From: JBEGQX01 sp041180805
GTDB taxonomy: Bacteria; Planctomycetota; Planctomycetia; Gemmatales; Gemmataceae
Direction: 5' to 3'
Assembly (NCBI GenBank): GCA_041180805.1
Contig: JBEGQX010000013.1
Span: 1-13,480 of the forward strand
Length of the DNA: 13,480 bases
In this document: piece by piece, positions 1 to 7,796 of the stretch
How the letters are laid out: each line of letters opens with the position of its first letter
How positions within the stretch are numbered: the first letter of the stretch is position 1
Made by a program: the position numbers and the translations under genes
The notes under the pieces: model-generated
What the model saw: the letters and a program-made list of their open reading frames with translations, nothing else
Database searches by the model: none
What the model was told of the DNA's origin: nothing

Positions 1-1
1 C

Positions 2-52
2 TATCAATCCATGCATAGTCGTGCGAATGGCGAGGTTGTGGGTTATTACTAA
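2..52 (+). CDS. C-terminal end of a DUF1559 pseudopilin-like protein (cut by the left edge)
   Basis: The frame starting at base 2 is open from the window edge and reads YQSMHSRANGEVVGYY before a TAA at 50-52. This tail closely resembles the end of the complete DUF1559 protein at 4807-5829, which finishes TRAGGEVLGDY: both share R-A-x-G-G/E-V-x-G-x-Y. DUF1559 proteins of planctomycetes commonly end this way, so I read it as the last 16 residues of a second pseudopilin-like protein. The stop lies 17 bases before the lipoprotein start at 70, an arrangement often seen in planctomycetes, which suggests co-transcription. Only 51 bases are visible, so the family call rests on the tail resemblance and the neighbour. 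Confidence 0.7.
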   Translation, partial: YQSMHSRANGEVVGYY

Positions 53-69
53 TCTCCCCAAAAAGAATC

Positions 70-504
70 ATGAATAAACTTAAATTCCTAGCCTCTTCCA
101 TTTTGATGGGATTGTTGGCAATCGGTTGCGGAAACAAGGGGCCCTCTGTGGTTCCGGTTTCTGGAACGGTTACTCATTCAGGAAAACCAGTTCCCAACCT
201 TTTCATTAATTTTGAACCTGAATCGGGTCGGCCAAGCTGGGCTGTTTCTGATGAACAGGGAAAATTTGTAGCCAAGTACGATTCCACCCAGGATGGAATG
301 GTGACGGCCAAGCACAAAGTGTGGTTTCAATGGCGTCCCAGGGATCCGAAGGATCAAATGCTTGAACAAGGCTTTGCTAAAGGAAAAAGCTCTAAGACGG
401 CAGAGGTTAAAGAGATTCTAAAAAAGTATGGAAACCGCGACAATCCCGAGGTTTCCATCGAAATCAAACAGGCTACGCCAAACCTCGAAATCAAACTCGA
501 CTGA
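70..504 (+). CDS. Small planctomycete lipoprotein with a carboxypeptidase-regulatory-like beta fold
   Basis: This 144-residue protein begins with a lipoprotein signal peptide: a basic start (MNKLK), a hydrophobic stretch and the lipobox LAIGC with the lipidated cysteine at residue 20. The mature part opens with a VSGTVTHSGKPVPN stretch and continues with a pattern (SDEQGKFVAKY) typical of carboxypeptidase-regulatory/transthyretin-like beta-sandwich domains, roughly residues 30-90. The last third is lysine-rich and ends in a short beta-like tail. Planctomycetes have many such genes immediately after DUF1559 genes, and here the tail of one lies 17 bases upstream. The product is expected to be anchored in a membrane facing the periplasm. 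Its molecular role is unknown. The ATG at 70 is chosen because it gives the complete signal peptide, although no strong Shine-Dalgarno sequence precedes it. A terminator follows at 531-568. Confidence 0.85.
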   Translation: MNKLKFLASSILMGLLAIGCGNKGPSVVPVSGTVTHSGKPVPNLFINFEPESGRPSWAVSDEQGKFVAKYDSTQDGMVTAKHKVWFQWRPRDPKDQMLEQGFAKGKSSKTAEVKEILKKYGNRDNPEVSIEIKQATPNLEIKLD

Positions 505-530
505 TATTGAGCGACAGTTCCGTAAATTTC

Positions 531-568
531 AGGCCCGCTGGCATCATCGCCCGGGCCTTTCCCTTTTA
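531..568 (+). terminator. Intrinsic terminator of the DUF1559-lipoprotein unit
   Basis: A perfect 7-bp stem, AGGCCCG (531-537) with CGGGCCT (552-558), encloses a 14-nt loop and is followed by the pyrimidine run TTCCCTTTT (559-567). It lies 27 bases after the lipoprotein stop. The T-rich part overlaps the stop codon of the convergent DUF1501 gene (566-568). In the opposite direction the hairpin is followed by only a short T run, so termination of minus-strand transcripts here would be weaker. Confidence 0.75.
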
Positions 569-2041
569 TGCGATAATTTCCTCAATCACATGGCCATGCA
601 CATCGGTCAACCGGCGATCGATCCCATTATGCCGGACGGTTAACTGGGTGTGATCGATTCCAAGAAGGTGCAGCATGGTGGCGTGGATATCGTAAACCTC
701 GGTGGGGTTGTTGCGGTCCTGGGGTTTGTAGCCAAAATCATCGCTTGGGCCATGGCTGACACCGCCCTTGATTCCACCGCCACACAGCCAGTTGGTAAAG
801 CAATAGGGGTTGTGATCCCTGCCTTTGCCACCCTGTGAGCTGGGCATTCTGCCGAACTCGGTGGTCCAGAGGATGATGGTATCGTCCAGTAACCCGCGTT
901 GTTTAAGGTCCTGAATCAGTGCCGCGGCGCCACGGGCCATGCCCGCGGCAAGCGGACCATGATCGCGCTGCACATCCTCGTGGCTGTCCCAGTTGCGCCG
1001 GGGAAAACCATTGTCGCATCCGGACCAAATTTGCACGAAACGAACGCCTCGTTCCAGCAGCCTTCTTGCCACCAGACACTTGGTGGAGAAATGATGGATT
1101 TCCTCGGGTGCGTTGATTTCCTTGCTGAAGGAACCCGGGTCGGAATCCAGGCCGTACATCTTCAGAATGTGCTTCGGTTCATGGGAAATATCCATGGCTT
1201 CGGGCGCGGCCAGTTGCATGCGTGCCGCCAGTTCATAACTCTGTATGCGGGCTTCAAGCCTTGTATCGCCATCACTGCGCTGAAGGTGCTTTTGGTTCAG
1301 GGCTTTCAGCATATCCATGGAAGCCCTGCCGCTTTTGGCGGAAATGAAATCGCCCTGCTTCGCGGGGAAAAGATCCTCAATGGGGTTGGCTGAACCCGGA
1401 CGAAGGATGGTGCCCTGATGCTGGGTGGGCAGAAAGGCGCTGTCCCAGTTCTTGGGGCCATTGCTGGCAAAACCGCGATGGTCTGGCAGGACCACAAAGG
1501 TGGGCAGGTTCTGGTTCATACTGCCCAACCCATAGCTGACCCAGCAGCCCATGCCGGGATAACCGGGGTTCTGGAAACCAGTTGCCTGCAAATAGGTGGA
1601 TTGGCTGTGAACACCCGTCTTGCCCACCATGTTGTGCACAAATGCGATCTCATCCGCCACGCTGCCCAAAGGCGCGACAATGTCCGCCAGCATTTTGCCA
1701 CTTTGGCCGTGGGGTTTGAATTGCCAGATGGGTTTCAACCAGGGGCCCAGGCCATTTTGGAAGGCTTCCACCTTTTCCCCAAAGTTGGCTTCCTGCCCAT
1801 GTCGTTTGATCAATTCGGGTTTGTAATCGAAAAGGTCAACATGGCTTGCAGCGCCTGCCATGAACAACTGGATGACCCGCTTGGCGCGCGGAGCATGGTG
1901 AGGCAACCCTGCCAGCCCGCCAGAACCGTCTGTAGCCGCGGTGGCTTGGTGGTTGCCAAGCAGGCTTGCCAATGCAATGCCCCCCAGTCCGCCGCCAGAC
2001 TGCCATAACATCTCACGCCTTGTCATTGCTGTTGTGAACAT
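566..2041 (-). CDS. DUF1501 family protein (alkaline-phosphatase/sulfatase-like fold)
   Basis: The 491-residue product has a Tat-like signal, MTRREMLWQSGGGLGGIALA from residue 6, as is usual for DUF1501 proteins. The body carries family hallmarks: NWDSH near residues 350-354, WTTEFGRMP around 392-400 and GRDHNP around 407-412. These resemble the metal-site region of the alkaline-phosphatase/sulfatase superfamily, but the DUF1501 reaction is not established. The start at 2041 is preceded by AAAGGGAACTCCGG, a plausible ribosome site. The next in-frame ATG, at 2026, would still keep the twin arginines. The gene starts 12 bases after the stop of the PSD1 gene, so the two are almost certainly one transcript. 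PSD1-DUF1501 pairs are a recurrent planctomycete arrangement. The product is probably exported folded. Confidence 0.93.
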   Translation of the reverse strand: MFTTAMTRREMLWQSGGGLGGIALASLLGNHQATAATDGSGGLAGLPHHAPRAKRVIQLFMAGAASHVDLFDYKPELIKRHGQEANFGEKVEAFQNGLGPWLKPIWQFKPHGQSGKMLADIVAPLGSVADEIAFVHNMVGKTGVHSQSTYLQATGFQNPGYPGMGCWVSYGLGSMNQNLPTFVVLPDHRGFASNGPKNWDSAFLPTQHQGTILRPGSANPIEDLFPAKQGDFISAKSGRASMDMLKALNQKHLQRSDGDTRLEARIQSYELAARMQLAAPEAMDISHEPKHILKMYGLDSDPGSFSKEINAPEEIHHFSTKCLVARRLLERGVRFVQIWSGCDNGFPRRNWDSHEDVQRDHGPLAAGMARGAAALIQDLKQRGLLDDTIILWTTEFGRMPSSQGGKGRDHNPYCFTNWLCGGGIKGGVSHGPSDDFGYKPQDRNNPTEVYDIHATMLHLLGIDHTQLTVRHNGIDRRLTDVHGHVIEEIIA

Positions 2042-2053
2042 CCGGAGTTCCCT

Positions 2054-4702
2054 TTAATCGACAAAGCTGAATTCGTTGAGATTGAATAAAACGCGCGCCA
2101 GGTCTGCCAGGGAGTTTTCCGTCAGGAACTTTTGTAATTCGGAAAGTTCCTCCGCGCCGGGTTCCCTTCCCATGGTTATCTTGAATGCCTGGCGTACCCG
2201 GGTTTCTGCCGGGAATTCCCTTTCCAATCTTTGTGCGAATTCCTTGCATTGCACCAGCATGAACCCATTGTTCAACAAGGCCAGCGCCTGCAGGGAAGAG
2301 ATGGACTCATTGCGTTTGTCCACCTGCATGGATGGGTCCGCGCAATCCAGGGTGGTCATGAATGGCTGTTGTTGCGAGCGTACCAGAAAGCGGTAAATAG
2401 CCCTGCGAAACGCCTTCGTGTCATTGGGGTCATGAAGGTGGTACTGGTAATGAGGCGAGTGTTCGGGTTTCTCAATGACGAAGTCCTGGAAGCTTGGGCC
2501 GAACAAAGTCTCATCCAATTTACCGGAACACCAAAGAACACTATCGCGAATGCCTTCGGCTTCCAGCTTGCGACGATTCATGCGCCAAAGAAGTGCGTTG
2601 TCGCTATCCTTGGCGGCTTTTTGCGAATCATGAGAGGAATCCTGCCGGTAGGTGGAACTGGTAAGGATAAGTCGGTGAAGGTGCTTGATGGATTGGCCGT
2701 TGGCGAGAAAGTCCTGTGCAAGCCAGTCAAGAAGTTCCGGATGCGAGGGGGTTTTACCCATTCTGCCGAAGTCGTTGGGAGTATCGACGATGCCTCTGCC
2801 GAAATGCCAGCGCCAAACTCGATTGACGATGGAACGCCAGGTCAGGGGGTTATCAGAATTGGTGATCCACAGGGCAAGTTTGGCTCTGCGGTCGCCCTCG
2901 GTGGTTTCGTTGGCAACGGGAAAGCTGGCTTTGGCAAAGGTGAAGGCGCTGATGGCACCGGGGTTGGCAGGTTCTCCGGGTTTTTCAACATTGCCACGCT
3001 TAAGCACATGAATGGTTCTGGGCTTGCCTCCCTGTGGCCCGGTTCCGGCGAATGCCCCTGTGCCATGGTGAATGGTTCCCGCATACACTACCTGGGGTTT
3101 GCCAAGAGATTGAATGTCAGCCCGGGTTTTTGCCAGATTGGTCTCCAAAGCTTTCAAAGAATCGCGTTCTGCTGCCGTAACAACGGTGGCCAGCAGTTGT
3201 GCCTTTTTGGCCAGCAGGTTGGTTTTGTGGGTGGCAATATCGGAACCCTGAATGGCCCAGATGCCATCGGTCAGGTTTTTCTTGGCCCAGCGGGGGCCAG
3301 CCTCAATAGAGGACGATGCTGATACCGCTGCTCCCAAGGCGATGTTTTTGCCAGACTCTTCCAGCACCTCCAACTCGGCAAGCGCGAACATAAAATCATT
3401 GGAACGCGGAGCAAGCTTGGTGGCTCTTATGCGAACATACCTGGCATCCATGGCATGGGTTGCAATCGTAACCGCATCCAACCCCGGGTTTTTCGCATCG
3501 TTGCTGGTTTGGTCGCTCAGGAGTTGGACCTGCGTTTTGAAATCGGGGTCATTGCTGGCTTCCACCACATAGCGAACCGGAAAACCAAAACCTGCCCCGA
3601 TGTTATTGAATTCATCATGGCAAGGGTGAATCAGAACCTTGGAGAATTTGCGAACACTTCCAAGATCCACCTGCACCCACTGGGAAGCGTTCTGGTTGGC
3701 GGAGATGGCACTATGCCAGCCGAACTCAGGTTTTTTTTCCAGATTGGTGGGCTTGAGTTTAGCCAACTCGCTTTCCACCTCGGCAACCTGCCTTAACCCT
3801 GCCGACTTGGTTCGTAGTTCCTGCAGAGATTTTTCCAAACCCCGGATGGTTTCGCTTAGTTGTGCATAACGCTGATGAACCACCGGATCGGCGAAGTAAG
3901 GTTTGTCTGCCCTGTCCAGCGAGGCAAACACCGACTGCATGTTGTAATAGTCGATTTGGGATACCGGGTCTGACTTATGGTTATGGCACTGCGCGCATTG
4001 AACGGTAAGGCTGAGGAAGGTGTTGGCCGTGTTGGTGACCATGTCGTCACGATCGAGATGACGGGCCACCCTGCCATCGATCTTGGTTTCGGGAACCTCG
4101 GCATGGCCGATGAAATCCCATGGCCCCGCAGCGATAAAACCTAGCGCCTCGATGGAATCCGGGGAACCGCTGTGCAATAGATCACCCGCCAACTGTTCCT
4201 CGATGAATCTTCCATAAGGCTTGTCCTGCATCAGCGAACGAATCACATAATCTCGGTAGGGCCATGCATTAAGCCGAAGCTTATCCTTGTCGTAGCCGTG
4301 GGTCTCTCCAAAATGCACGACATCCAGCCAGTGACGGGCATATCTCTGAGCATAATGGGGCGTGGCAAGCAGGCGATCCACCAAATGTTCGTAGGCTTCC
4401 GGCCTGGTGTCAGCCAGAAAGGCATCGATATCCGCTGGTGTGGGAGGCAGCCCAAGCAGGTCGAAATAGACCCTGCGAATCAGCTTTTGACGGCTGGCTT
4501 CCACGGTGGGGGTTAATTCATTTTCTTGCAACTTCTTTAGAACGAAGGCATCGATGGGGTTGCGGACCCAAGGATTTTGAATGGACGGAGGCGTGGCTTT
4601 CTGCAAAGGACGGAAGGACCACCAATCCGGGCTGGATTTTTCAGCGGCATGTGCGATGGATGCCAAAGGCAGGAATAAAAAAGCTACCAGCAGGCGGGTC
4701 AT
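2054..4702 (-). CDS. PSCyt2 (DUF1549) - F5/8 type C - PSD1 (DUF1553) planctomycete protein
   Basis: I choose the ATG at 4702, giving 882 residues. It starts a clean Sec signal peptide (MTRLLVAFLFLPLASIAHA, cleavage near residue 19-20) and is preceded by TTAAAGGGAAG. The open frame runs back to a TTG at 4906, but that part overlaps the DUF1559 gene and has no signal-peptide character. Domains in order: DUF1549/PSCyt2 at about 45-262, with YARHWLDVVHFGETHGYDKD and a CAQCH haem-like motif at 236-240; a discoidin-like F5/8 type C domain at about 325-448 (WVQVDLGSVRKF, YVRIRATKL); a linker with coiled-coil character at 490-535; and DUF1553/PSD1 at about 606-872 (NRVWRWHFGRGIVDTPNDFG, TSSTYRQ). The separate N-terminal PSCyt1 cytochrome-like domain of longer relatives is absent. 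The function is unknown. The F5/8C domain suggests carbohydrate binding outside the membrane. It is the first gene of a two-gene unit with the DUF1501 gene. Confidence 0.93.
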   Translation of the reverse strand: MTRLLVAFLFLPLASIAHAAEKSSPDWWSFRPLQKATPPSIQNPWVRNPIDAFVLKKLQENELTPTVEASRQKLIRRVYFDLLGLPPTPADIDAFLADTRPEAYEHLVDRLLATPHYAQRYARHWLDVVHFGETHGYDKDKLRLNAWPYRDYVIRSLMQDKPYGRFIEEQLAGDLLHSGSPDSIEALGFIAAGPWDFIGHAEVPETKIDGRVARHLDRDDMVTNTANTFLSLTVQCAQCHNHKSDPVSQIDYYNMQSVFASLDRADKPYFADPVVHQRYAQLSETIRGLEKSLQELRTKSAGLRQVAEVESELAKLKPTNLEKKPEFGWHSAISANQNASQWVQVDLGSVRKFSKVLIHPCHDEFNNIGAGFGFPVRYVVEASNDPDFKTQVQLLSDQTSNDAKNPGLDAVTIATHAMDARYVRIRATKLAPRSNDFMFALAELEVLEESGKNIALGAAVSASSSIEAGPRWAKKNLTDGIWAIQGSDIATHKTNLLAKKAQLLATVVTAAERDSLKALETNLAKTRADIQSLGKPQVVYAGTIHHGTGAFAGTGPQGGKPRTIHVLKRGNVEKPGEPANPGAISAFTFAKASFPVANETTEGDRRAKLALWITNSDNPLTWRSIVNRVWRWHFGRGIVDTPNDFGRMGKTPSHPELLDWLAQDFLANGQSIKHLHRLILTSSTYRQDSSHDSQKAAKDSDNALLWRMNRRKLEAEGIRDSVLWCSGKLDETLFGPSFQDFVIEKPEHSPHYQYHLHDPNDTKAFRRAIYRFLVRSQQQPFMTTLDCADPSMQVDKRNESISSLQALALLNNGFMLVQCKEFAQRLEREFPAETRVRQAFKITMGREPGAEELSELQKFLTENSLADLARVLFNLNEFSFVD

Positions 4703-4806
4703 TGCGAGGCTTCCCTTTAAGAGATAGACCCATGGTAACAAAGGTCCAACTTTTATGGAAGCGTTATGGCAGGCCGCTTGCGAACAGGATGGCGGGGATC
4801 GAAAGC

Positions 4807-5829
4807 TTAGTAATCCCCAAGTACCTCGCCACCTGCCCGGGTGACCAACGCTGCAAGGGTCGCTATGGTCATGCTGTCTTTCACAAAGGCAACCGATCCA
4901 TCGCAACGGACCATGCTGGCCCCACCCGAGTGAAAGGAATAGACTTCCTCGTCATTGGTGCAGTTGATTGCCCTTGTTCGAGTGGCTACAGCCGCACCCA
5001 CGGCAGGCGGAACAGCGGCATTCGTGGTCGCGTAAGCTCCACCAGTGGTAGGGTTGCAGCCATCCAGGGTGATGGGGTTTCTATGATCTGCCCAGATGCC
5101 TGCGCCCTGAGTTGTGGTGTAGTTGGTTGCCGCGGCAGATAGGGATCCCTTTTTCCCCATGTTGTAAAGAGTTGGATTACCAGCCGATTCAACGAACATC
5201 AGGGTGTTTGAAGTACCATCGGTAATGCTTTCGATAGTGGTAATAATGTTGGGTTGCATGCAAGCAGACCAGCCAGAGCCCGGGTTTGGAGTCAGGGTGT
5301 TGGCAACTTCAGCACGGATGCGGTTGATCACAAAATAATCTGCCACTGCGCCACTAAGCGTTCCAAAGGTACCGCTGGTGATTGTTCTTGTTCTGGTTGC
5401 TTCTGGTGAGGATGGGCAAAGGAAGGTTTTAATGGGAACCTGGATCGCGGTACGGTTGGGGGATGGTGGTCCCTGCCTCCAATCCTGGGCTGGGTTAAAA
5501 GACTTTTGCAGAGATTCTTGCTCATAATAGGGCAGCAATAGAAACAGAACACTTCTGGGAGTTTGGTTGGCAGGGATTGGTATTGGGAAAGCAGGTGCCG
5601 GGTTGGCGGTATCGTCAAAACTGGAGGGAGGCATGCCGTTGAAGGTGCTGGCGTAATTCATCACCGCCAGACCAATCTGCTTGAGGTTATTCTGGCAACT
5701 CATGCGAGCGGATGCTTCACGCACTTTCTGGACAGCGGGTAATAACAAACCAATAAGGATGGCAATAATCGCAATCACCACCAGAAGTTCTATGAGAGTG
5801 AAACCCGTCTTGGCCTTATTTTTGAACAT
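4807..5829 (-). CDS. DUF1559 protein with type IV pilin-like N-terminus (H-X9-DG pseudopilin)
   Basis: This 340-residue protein starts with a class III prepilin signal: KTGFTLIELLVVIAIIAIL, with cleavage expected after Gly9, methylation at Phe10 and the conserved Glu at +5. A long hydrophobic helix follows, ending in LLLPAVQKVREASARMSCQN. The body is the DUF1559 domain (NNLKQIGLAVMNYAS near residues 45-60). The C-terminus has the H-X9-DG signature, here H300 to D310-G311 (SFHSGGASMVRCDGSVAFV), and ends GGEVLGDY. Planctomycetes carry very many paralogues. They are thought to be type II secretion/pilus-related or surface proteins, but individual roles are unknown. No lipoprotein gene follows this copy, unlike the one at the left edge. 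The next gene downstream, PSD1, starts 104 bases on. A candidate promoter lies at 5869-5898. Confidence 0.93.
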   Translation of the reverse strand: MFKNKAKTGFTLIELLVVIAIIAILIGLLLPAVQKVREASARMSCQNNLKQIGLAVMNYASTFNGMPPSSFDDTANPAPAFPIPIPANQTPRSVLFLLLPYYEQESLQKSFNPAQDWRQGPPSPNRTAIQVPIKTFLCPSSPEATRTRTITSGTFGTLSGAVADYFVINRIRAEVANTLTPNPGSGWSACMQPNIITTIESITDGTSNTLMFVESAGNPTLYNMGKKGSLSAAATNYTTTQGAGIWADHRNPITLDGCNPTTGGAYATTNAAVPPAVGAAVATRTRAINCTNDEEVYSFHSGGASMVRCDGSVAFVKDSMTIATLAALVTRAGGEVLGDY

Positions 5830-5868
5830 GGAAATACCCCAACATATTAAAGCACTGAAACTATTATG

Positions 5869-5898
5869 ATTTTAGGGGTCTTTTCTGTTGGATGTAAA
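5869..5898 (-). promoter_or_regulatory. Candidate sigma-70-like promoter for the DUF1559 gene
   Basis: Read on the minus strand, TTTACA (5893-5898) and TAAAAT (5869-5874) are separated by 18 bases, and each has one mismatch to the housekeeping consensus. The -10 box lies about 40 bases before the ATG at 5829. Planctomycete promoters are poorly defined and the region is AT-rich, so this is only a candidate. Confidence 0.35.
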
Positions 5899-5991
5899 GC
5901 AAAAGTGAGTCCAAGCCTGATTTCATGAGATCCTTTGGATTGGTTCATTCCGATAATGACGAATTTTAATGCTTGAATGGCCAGCAATTGC

Positions 5992-6750
5992 CTAGTTGAT
6001 TTGCTGGTAAAGTTCGCCCAGATGATGCCAACCCGAAGAGCTTGGAATATTGGCTAAGGCCTGCTGAAAATGGTTGGCAGCCTTGTTCCTGTTGCCATCG
6101 GCAAGCCAGGCCAGCCCAAGGTTGAAATCAGCCATGGGAAGGCCAGCGGCTTTTTCCCAGCAGTTGCGCGCAGATGTGTGGCTACCCTTTGCCCATTCCA
6201 GAGCACCCAGTTCATTTTGGAATGCTTCGCAGGGAATATCCCCCTTGATGGAATATAGGTATCTTTCGGCAAGCTCGTGTTCGCCCCCCAGCCTGCAAAT
6301 ACCCGTGGCGATCAAACTTCGTGCCACGCTTTGCTTGGGATGATTCACCCAACCTTCCAGCTCGGGAAGCGAGGGGCCTGTATTCCAGCAGGTTTCCCCG
6401 GTTAAACCTTCCGGAAGATCCCAAAGGTTTTTCATGGCATGCGGGAAATGGCCACTAGCCATCGGCATGGCGCTGAAGCTTCCTAAAGATTGCACGAACC
6501 CTGCCCAACCTGGAACACATGGAACACTTGAAGGAGCCTTGCCAAGCGATGCTTTCAGACAAAACTGCGATTCTTTCCAGGCGTTTGCAGGGTCGATGGC
6601 TATACCTGTCAGGCTGCCATGGGGAAGCACGGTTTCTCCGTCATCCGGAGGCAGAGTTCCCTTGCGGGCCTGTTGCACCCGATTTTGCAGAAGCTTGGTA
6701 AACATTTCCCGCAAAGCTTTGGGGGTGCTGGGGTTGGGTTTCTTTTTCAT
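5992..6750 (-). CDS. Unrecognised protein with TPR-like C-terminus
   Basis: I choose the ATG at 6750, giving 252 residues (MKKKPNPSTPKALREMF). CCAGGAACATCGGT, with AGGAA about 8 bases upstream, precedes it. A TTG at 6798 would add 16 residues but sits inside an inverted repeat. There is no signal peptide or membrane segment, so the product is probably cytoplasmic. The N-terminal half (residues 1-120) is basic at first, then rich in Gly, Pro and Trp, and matches no family I know. From about residue 137 the pattern becomes helical and TPR-like: LIATGICRLGGEHELAERYL, then SARNCWEKAAGLPMADFNLG and DGNRNKAANHFQQALANIP, with a last helix GWHHLGELYQQI. TPR arrays bind proteins, but no partner is indicated. 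The gene follows the isomerase gene by 66 bases on the same strand. Confidence 0.72.
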   Translation of the reverse strand: MKKKPNPSTPKALREMFTKLLQNRVQQARKGTLPPDDGETVLPHGSLTGIAIDPANAWKESQFCLKASLGKAPSSVPCVPGWAGFVQSLGSFSAMPMASGHFPHAMKNLWDLPEGLTGETCWNTGPSLPELEGWVNHPKQSVARSLIATGICRLGGEHELAERYLYSIKGDIPCEAFQNELGALEWAKGSHTSARNCWEKAAGLPMADFNLGLAWLADGNRNKAANHFQQALANIPSSSGWHHLGELYQQIN

Positions 6751-6791
6751 ACCGATGTTCCTGGTGTTTTTACCTTTGGCTGCATCTCTTA

Positions 6792-6818
6792 AACGCAACA
6801 GGTGCCAAAACTTGCGTT
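6792..6818. repeat. Perfect 7-bp inverted repeat between the isomerase and TPR genes
   Basis: AACGCAA (6792-6798) and TTGCGTT (6812-6818) are exact reverse complements around a 13-base spacer. One arm overlaps the TAA stop of the isomerase gene (6817-6819). In the minus-strand transcript the stem is followed by only a few U residues (TTTAAG), so it is at best a weak terminator or processing hairpin between the two genes. Confidence 0.5.
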
Positions 6819-7638
6819 AACCACGCAAGCCGGCCTGTTGCATGAGTTTTGCGGTGCTTTGGTAAGCTTCCTGCACCCATTCAACAATCTTGTCTGGTTG
6901 CGGGGAATATTCCAATTCAATGCTGATGGCGCCCTTCAGATTCAGTTTTTTGATCTCTTCCAGATAAGGGGGAAAATTCACCACACCCCTTCCCGGTGGA
7001 AGATCCCCATGCACTTTGCCATCACAATCGCTGATATGAACATGGATGGCTTTGCCCTTCAATTTGCGAAGTTCCTCCGCAGGTGTGCCCGAGAGCAGCA
7101 TGTGGGAAACATCGATATTGGCGGCGACCGCAGGATGGTTCACCTCGTCCAGAAAGCGAACCATGCTGGAGATGTTGTTAACCAGCGAAAGCTTGAAGGG
7201 CTCAAGCTCGATGGCGATTTCAAGCCCGAGGTCTGAGGCATATTTGCCCAGTTCCCTGGTATGTTTCACCGCCAGTGCCCATTGTTCCGCAGGGGGTATA
7301 ACCTGTTTTTCCCAAATATACTCGCCCAATACCAACAGCAGATTTTGCGCCCCGAATTCGTAACACATATCAAGGTACTTTTGGCAGCGTTCCATGTGAA
7401 AGCGTTGCACACTGGGGTTAAAATCGATCAATCCCACCGCGACACAAGCGACACTGATAATGGGCAGGCCCGCCTTTTCACATTCGGTGCGGATAAGCCT
7501 GCGCTCGCGGGCATCGGTATCCAGGGGGTCTGCGAAAATGTCGATGCAGTCGAAGCCGATCTCCCTGGTTTTGTGAATTCCGAAGGAAGTATCCCTGCCA
7601 GCCTGTGCCCAGGCGGAATTAATAAGACCTAGTTTCAT
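6817..7638 (-). CDS. Sugar phosphate isomerase/epimerase-like TIM-barrel protein
   Basis: The ATG at 7638 gives 273 residues starting MKLGLINSAW, the usual first beta strand of the xylose-isomerase-like/AP-endonuclease-2 TIM barrel. It is preceded by GGGGAACCATTCC. The longer open frame to 7716 adds 26 residues with no family character. The metal-site residues expected of this superfamily are visible on successive strands: E144 in IAIELEP, D176 and H179 in NIDVSHM, H201 in HVHISDCDG, and E241 in SIELEYSP. H210, before the PPGRGVVNF loop, also fits. The family isomerises or epimerises sugars and cyclitols using a divalent metal, and many planctomycete members have no assigned substrate. The protein has no signal peptide and should be cytoplasmic. 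It diverges from the DedA gene and precedes the TPR gene. Confidence 0.9.
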   Translation of the reverse strand: MKLGLINSAWAQAGRDTSFGIHKTREIGFDCIDIFADPLDTDARERRLIRTECEKAGLPIISVACVAVGLIDFNPSVQRFHMERCQKYLDMCYEFGAQNLLLVLGEYIWEKQVIPPAEQWALAVKHTRELGKYASDLGLEIAIELEPFKLSLVNNISSMVRFLDEVNHPAVAANIDVSHMLLSGTPAEELRKLKGKAIHVHISDCDGKVHGDLPPGRGVVNFPPYLEEIKKLNLKGAISIELEYSPQPDKIVEWVQEAYQSTAKLMQQAGLRG

Positions 7639-7678
7639 GGAATGGTTCCCCGAATGGCGTAGTGAACAAGAAAAGGAG

Positions 7679-7708
7679 AGAATAACAGGAAAAGGCTGGG
7701 AATTCCAA
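7679..7708 (-). promoter_or_regulatory. Weak candidate promoter for the isomerase gene
   Basis: On the minus strand TTGGAA (7703-7708) and TATTCT (7679-7684) are 18 bases apart, about 40 bases before the ATG at 7638. Each box matches four of six consensus positions. It lies in the 158-base region shared with the divergent DedA gene and is offered only as a candidate. Confidence 0.22.
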
Positions 7709-7726
7709 GGCATCAATCCATTGGCT

Positions 7727-7756
7727 TTGCATTAAGGGCAGGTTTTTGGCTATAAA
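7727..7756 (+). promoter_or_regulatory. Candidate promoter for the DedA-family gene
   Basis: TATAAA at 7751-7756 (five of six consensus bases) has TTGCAT at 7727-7732 as a poor -35 box, 18 bases away. Transcription from about 7763 would leave a leader of some 35 bases with the purine-rich ribosome site before the TTG at 7797. It would exclude the TTG at 7746 as start, because that codon lies upstream of the -10 box. Confidence 0.35.
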
Positions 7757-7780
7757 GTGCCAAGGAAGAAGCGGTTGCAA

Positions 7781-7791
7781 GGGAGTGGGAG
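7781..7791 (+). promoter_or_regulatory. Ribosome binding site that decides the DedA start
   Basis: GGGAGTGGGAG ends 5 bases before the TTG at 7797. No ATG is available before the first membrane segment, and neither TTG 7746 nor GTG 7785 has a comparable purine-rich site at proper spacing. This favours TTG 7797 as the start. Confidence 0.5.
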
Positions 7792-7796
7792 TAATA

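Noticed and set aside
1418..2008. Plus-strand open frame of 196 codons antisense to DUF1501
   Set aside because: It overlaps the well-supported Tat-signal and N-terminal region of DUF1501 and shows no recognisable protein features.
2231..3322. Long plus-strand open frame (363 codons) inside the PSD1 gene
   Set aside because: It lies antisense to a region with clear DUF1553 and F5/8C motifs, has no family features, and is a shadow of a gene with biased codon use.
4721..4749. TTGGAC/17/TATCTC as a promoter for the PSD1 gene
   Set aside because: The -10 box would put the transcript start on top of the ribosome site, and only three of its six bases fit the consensus.
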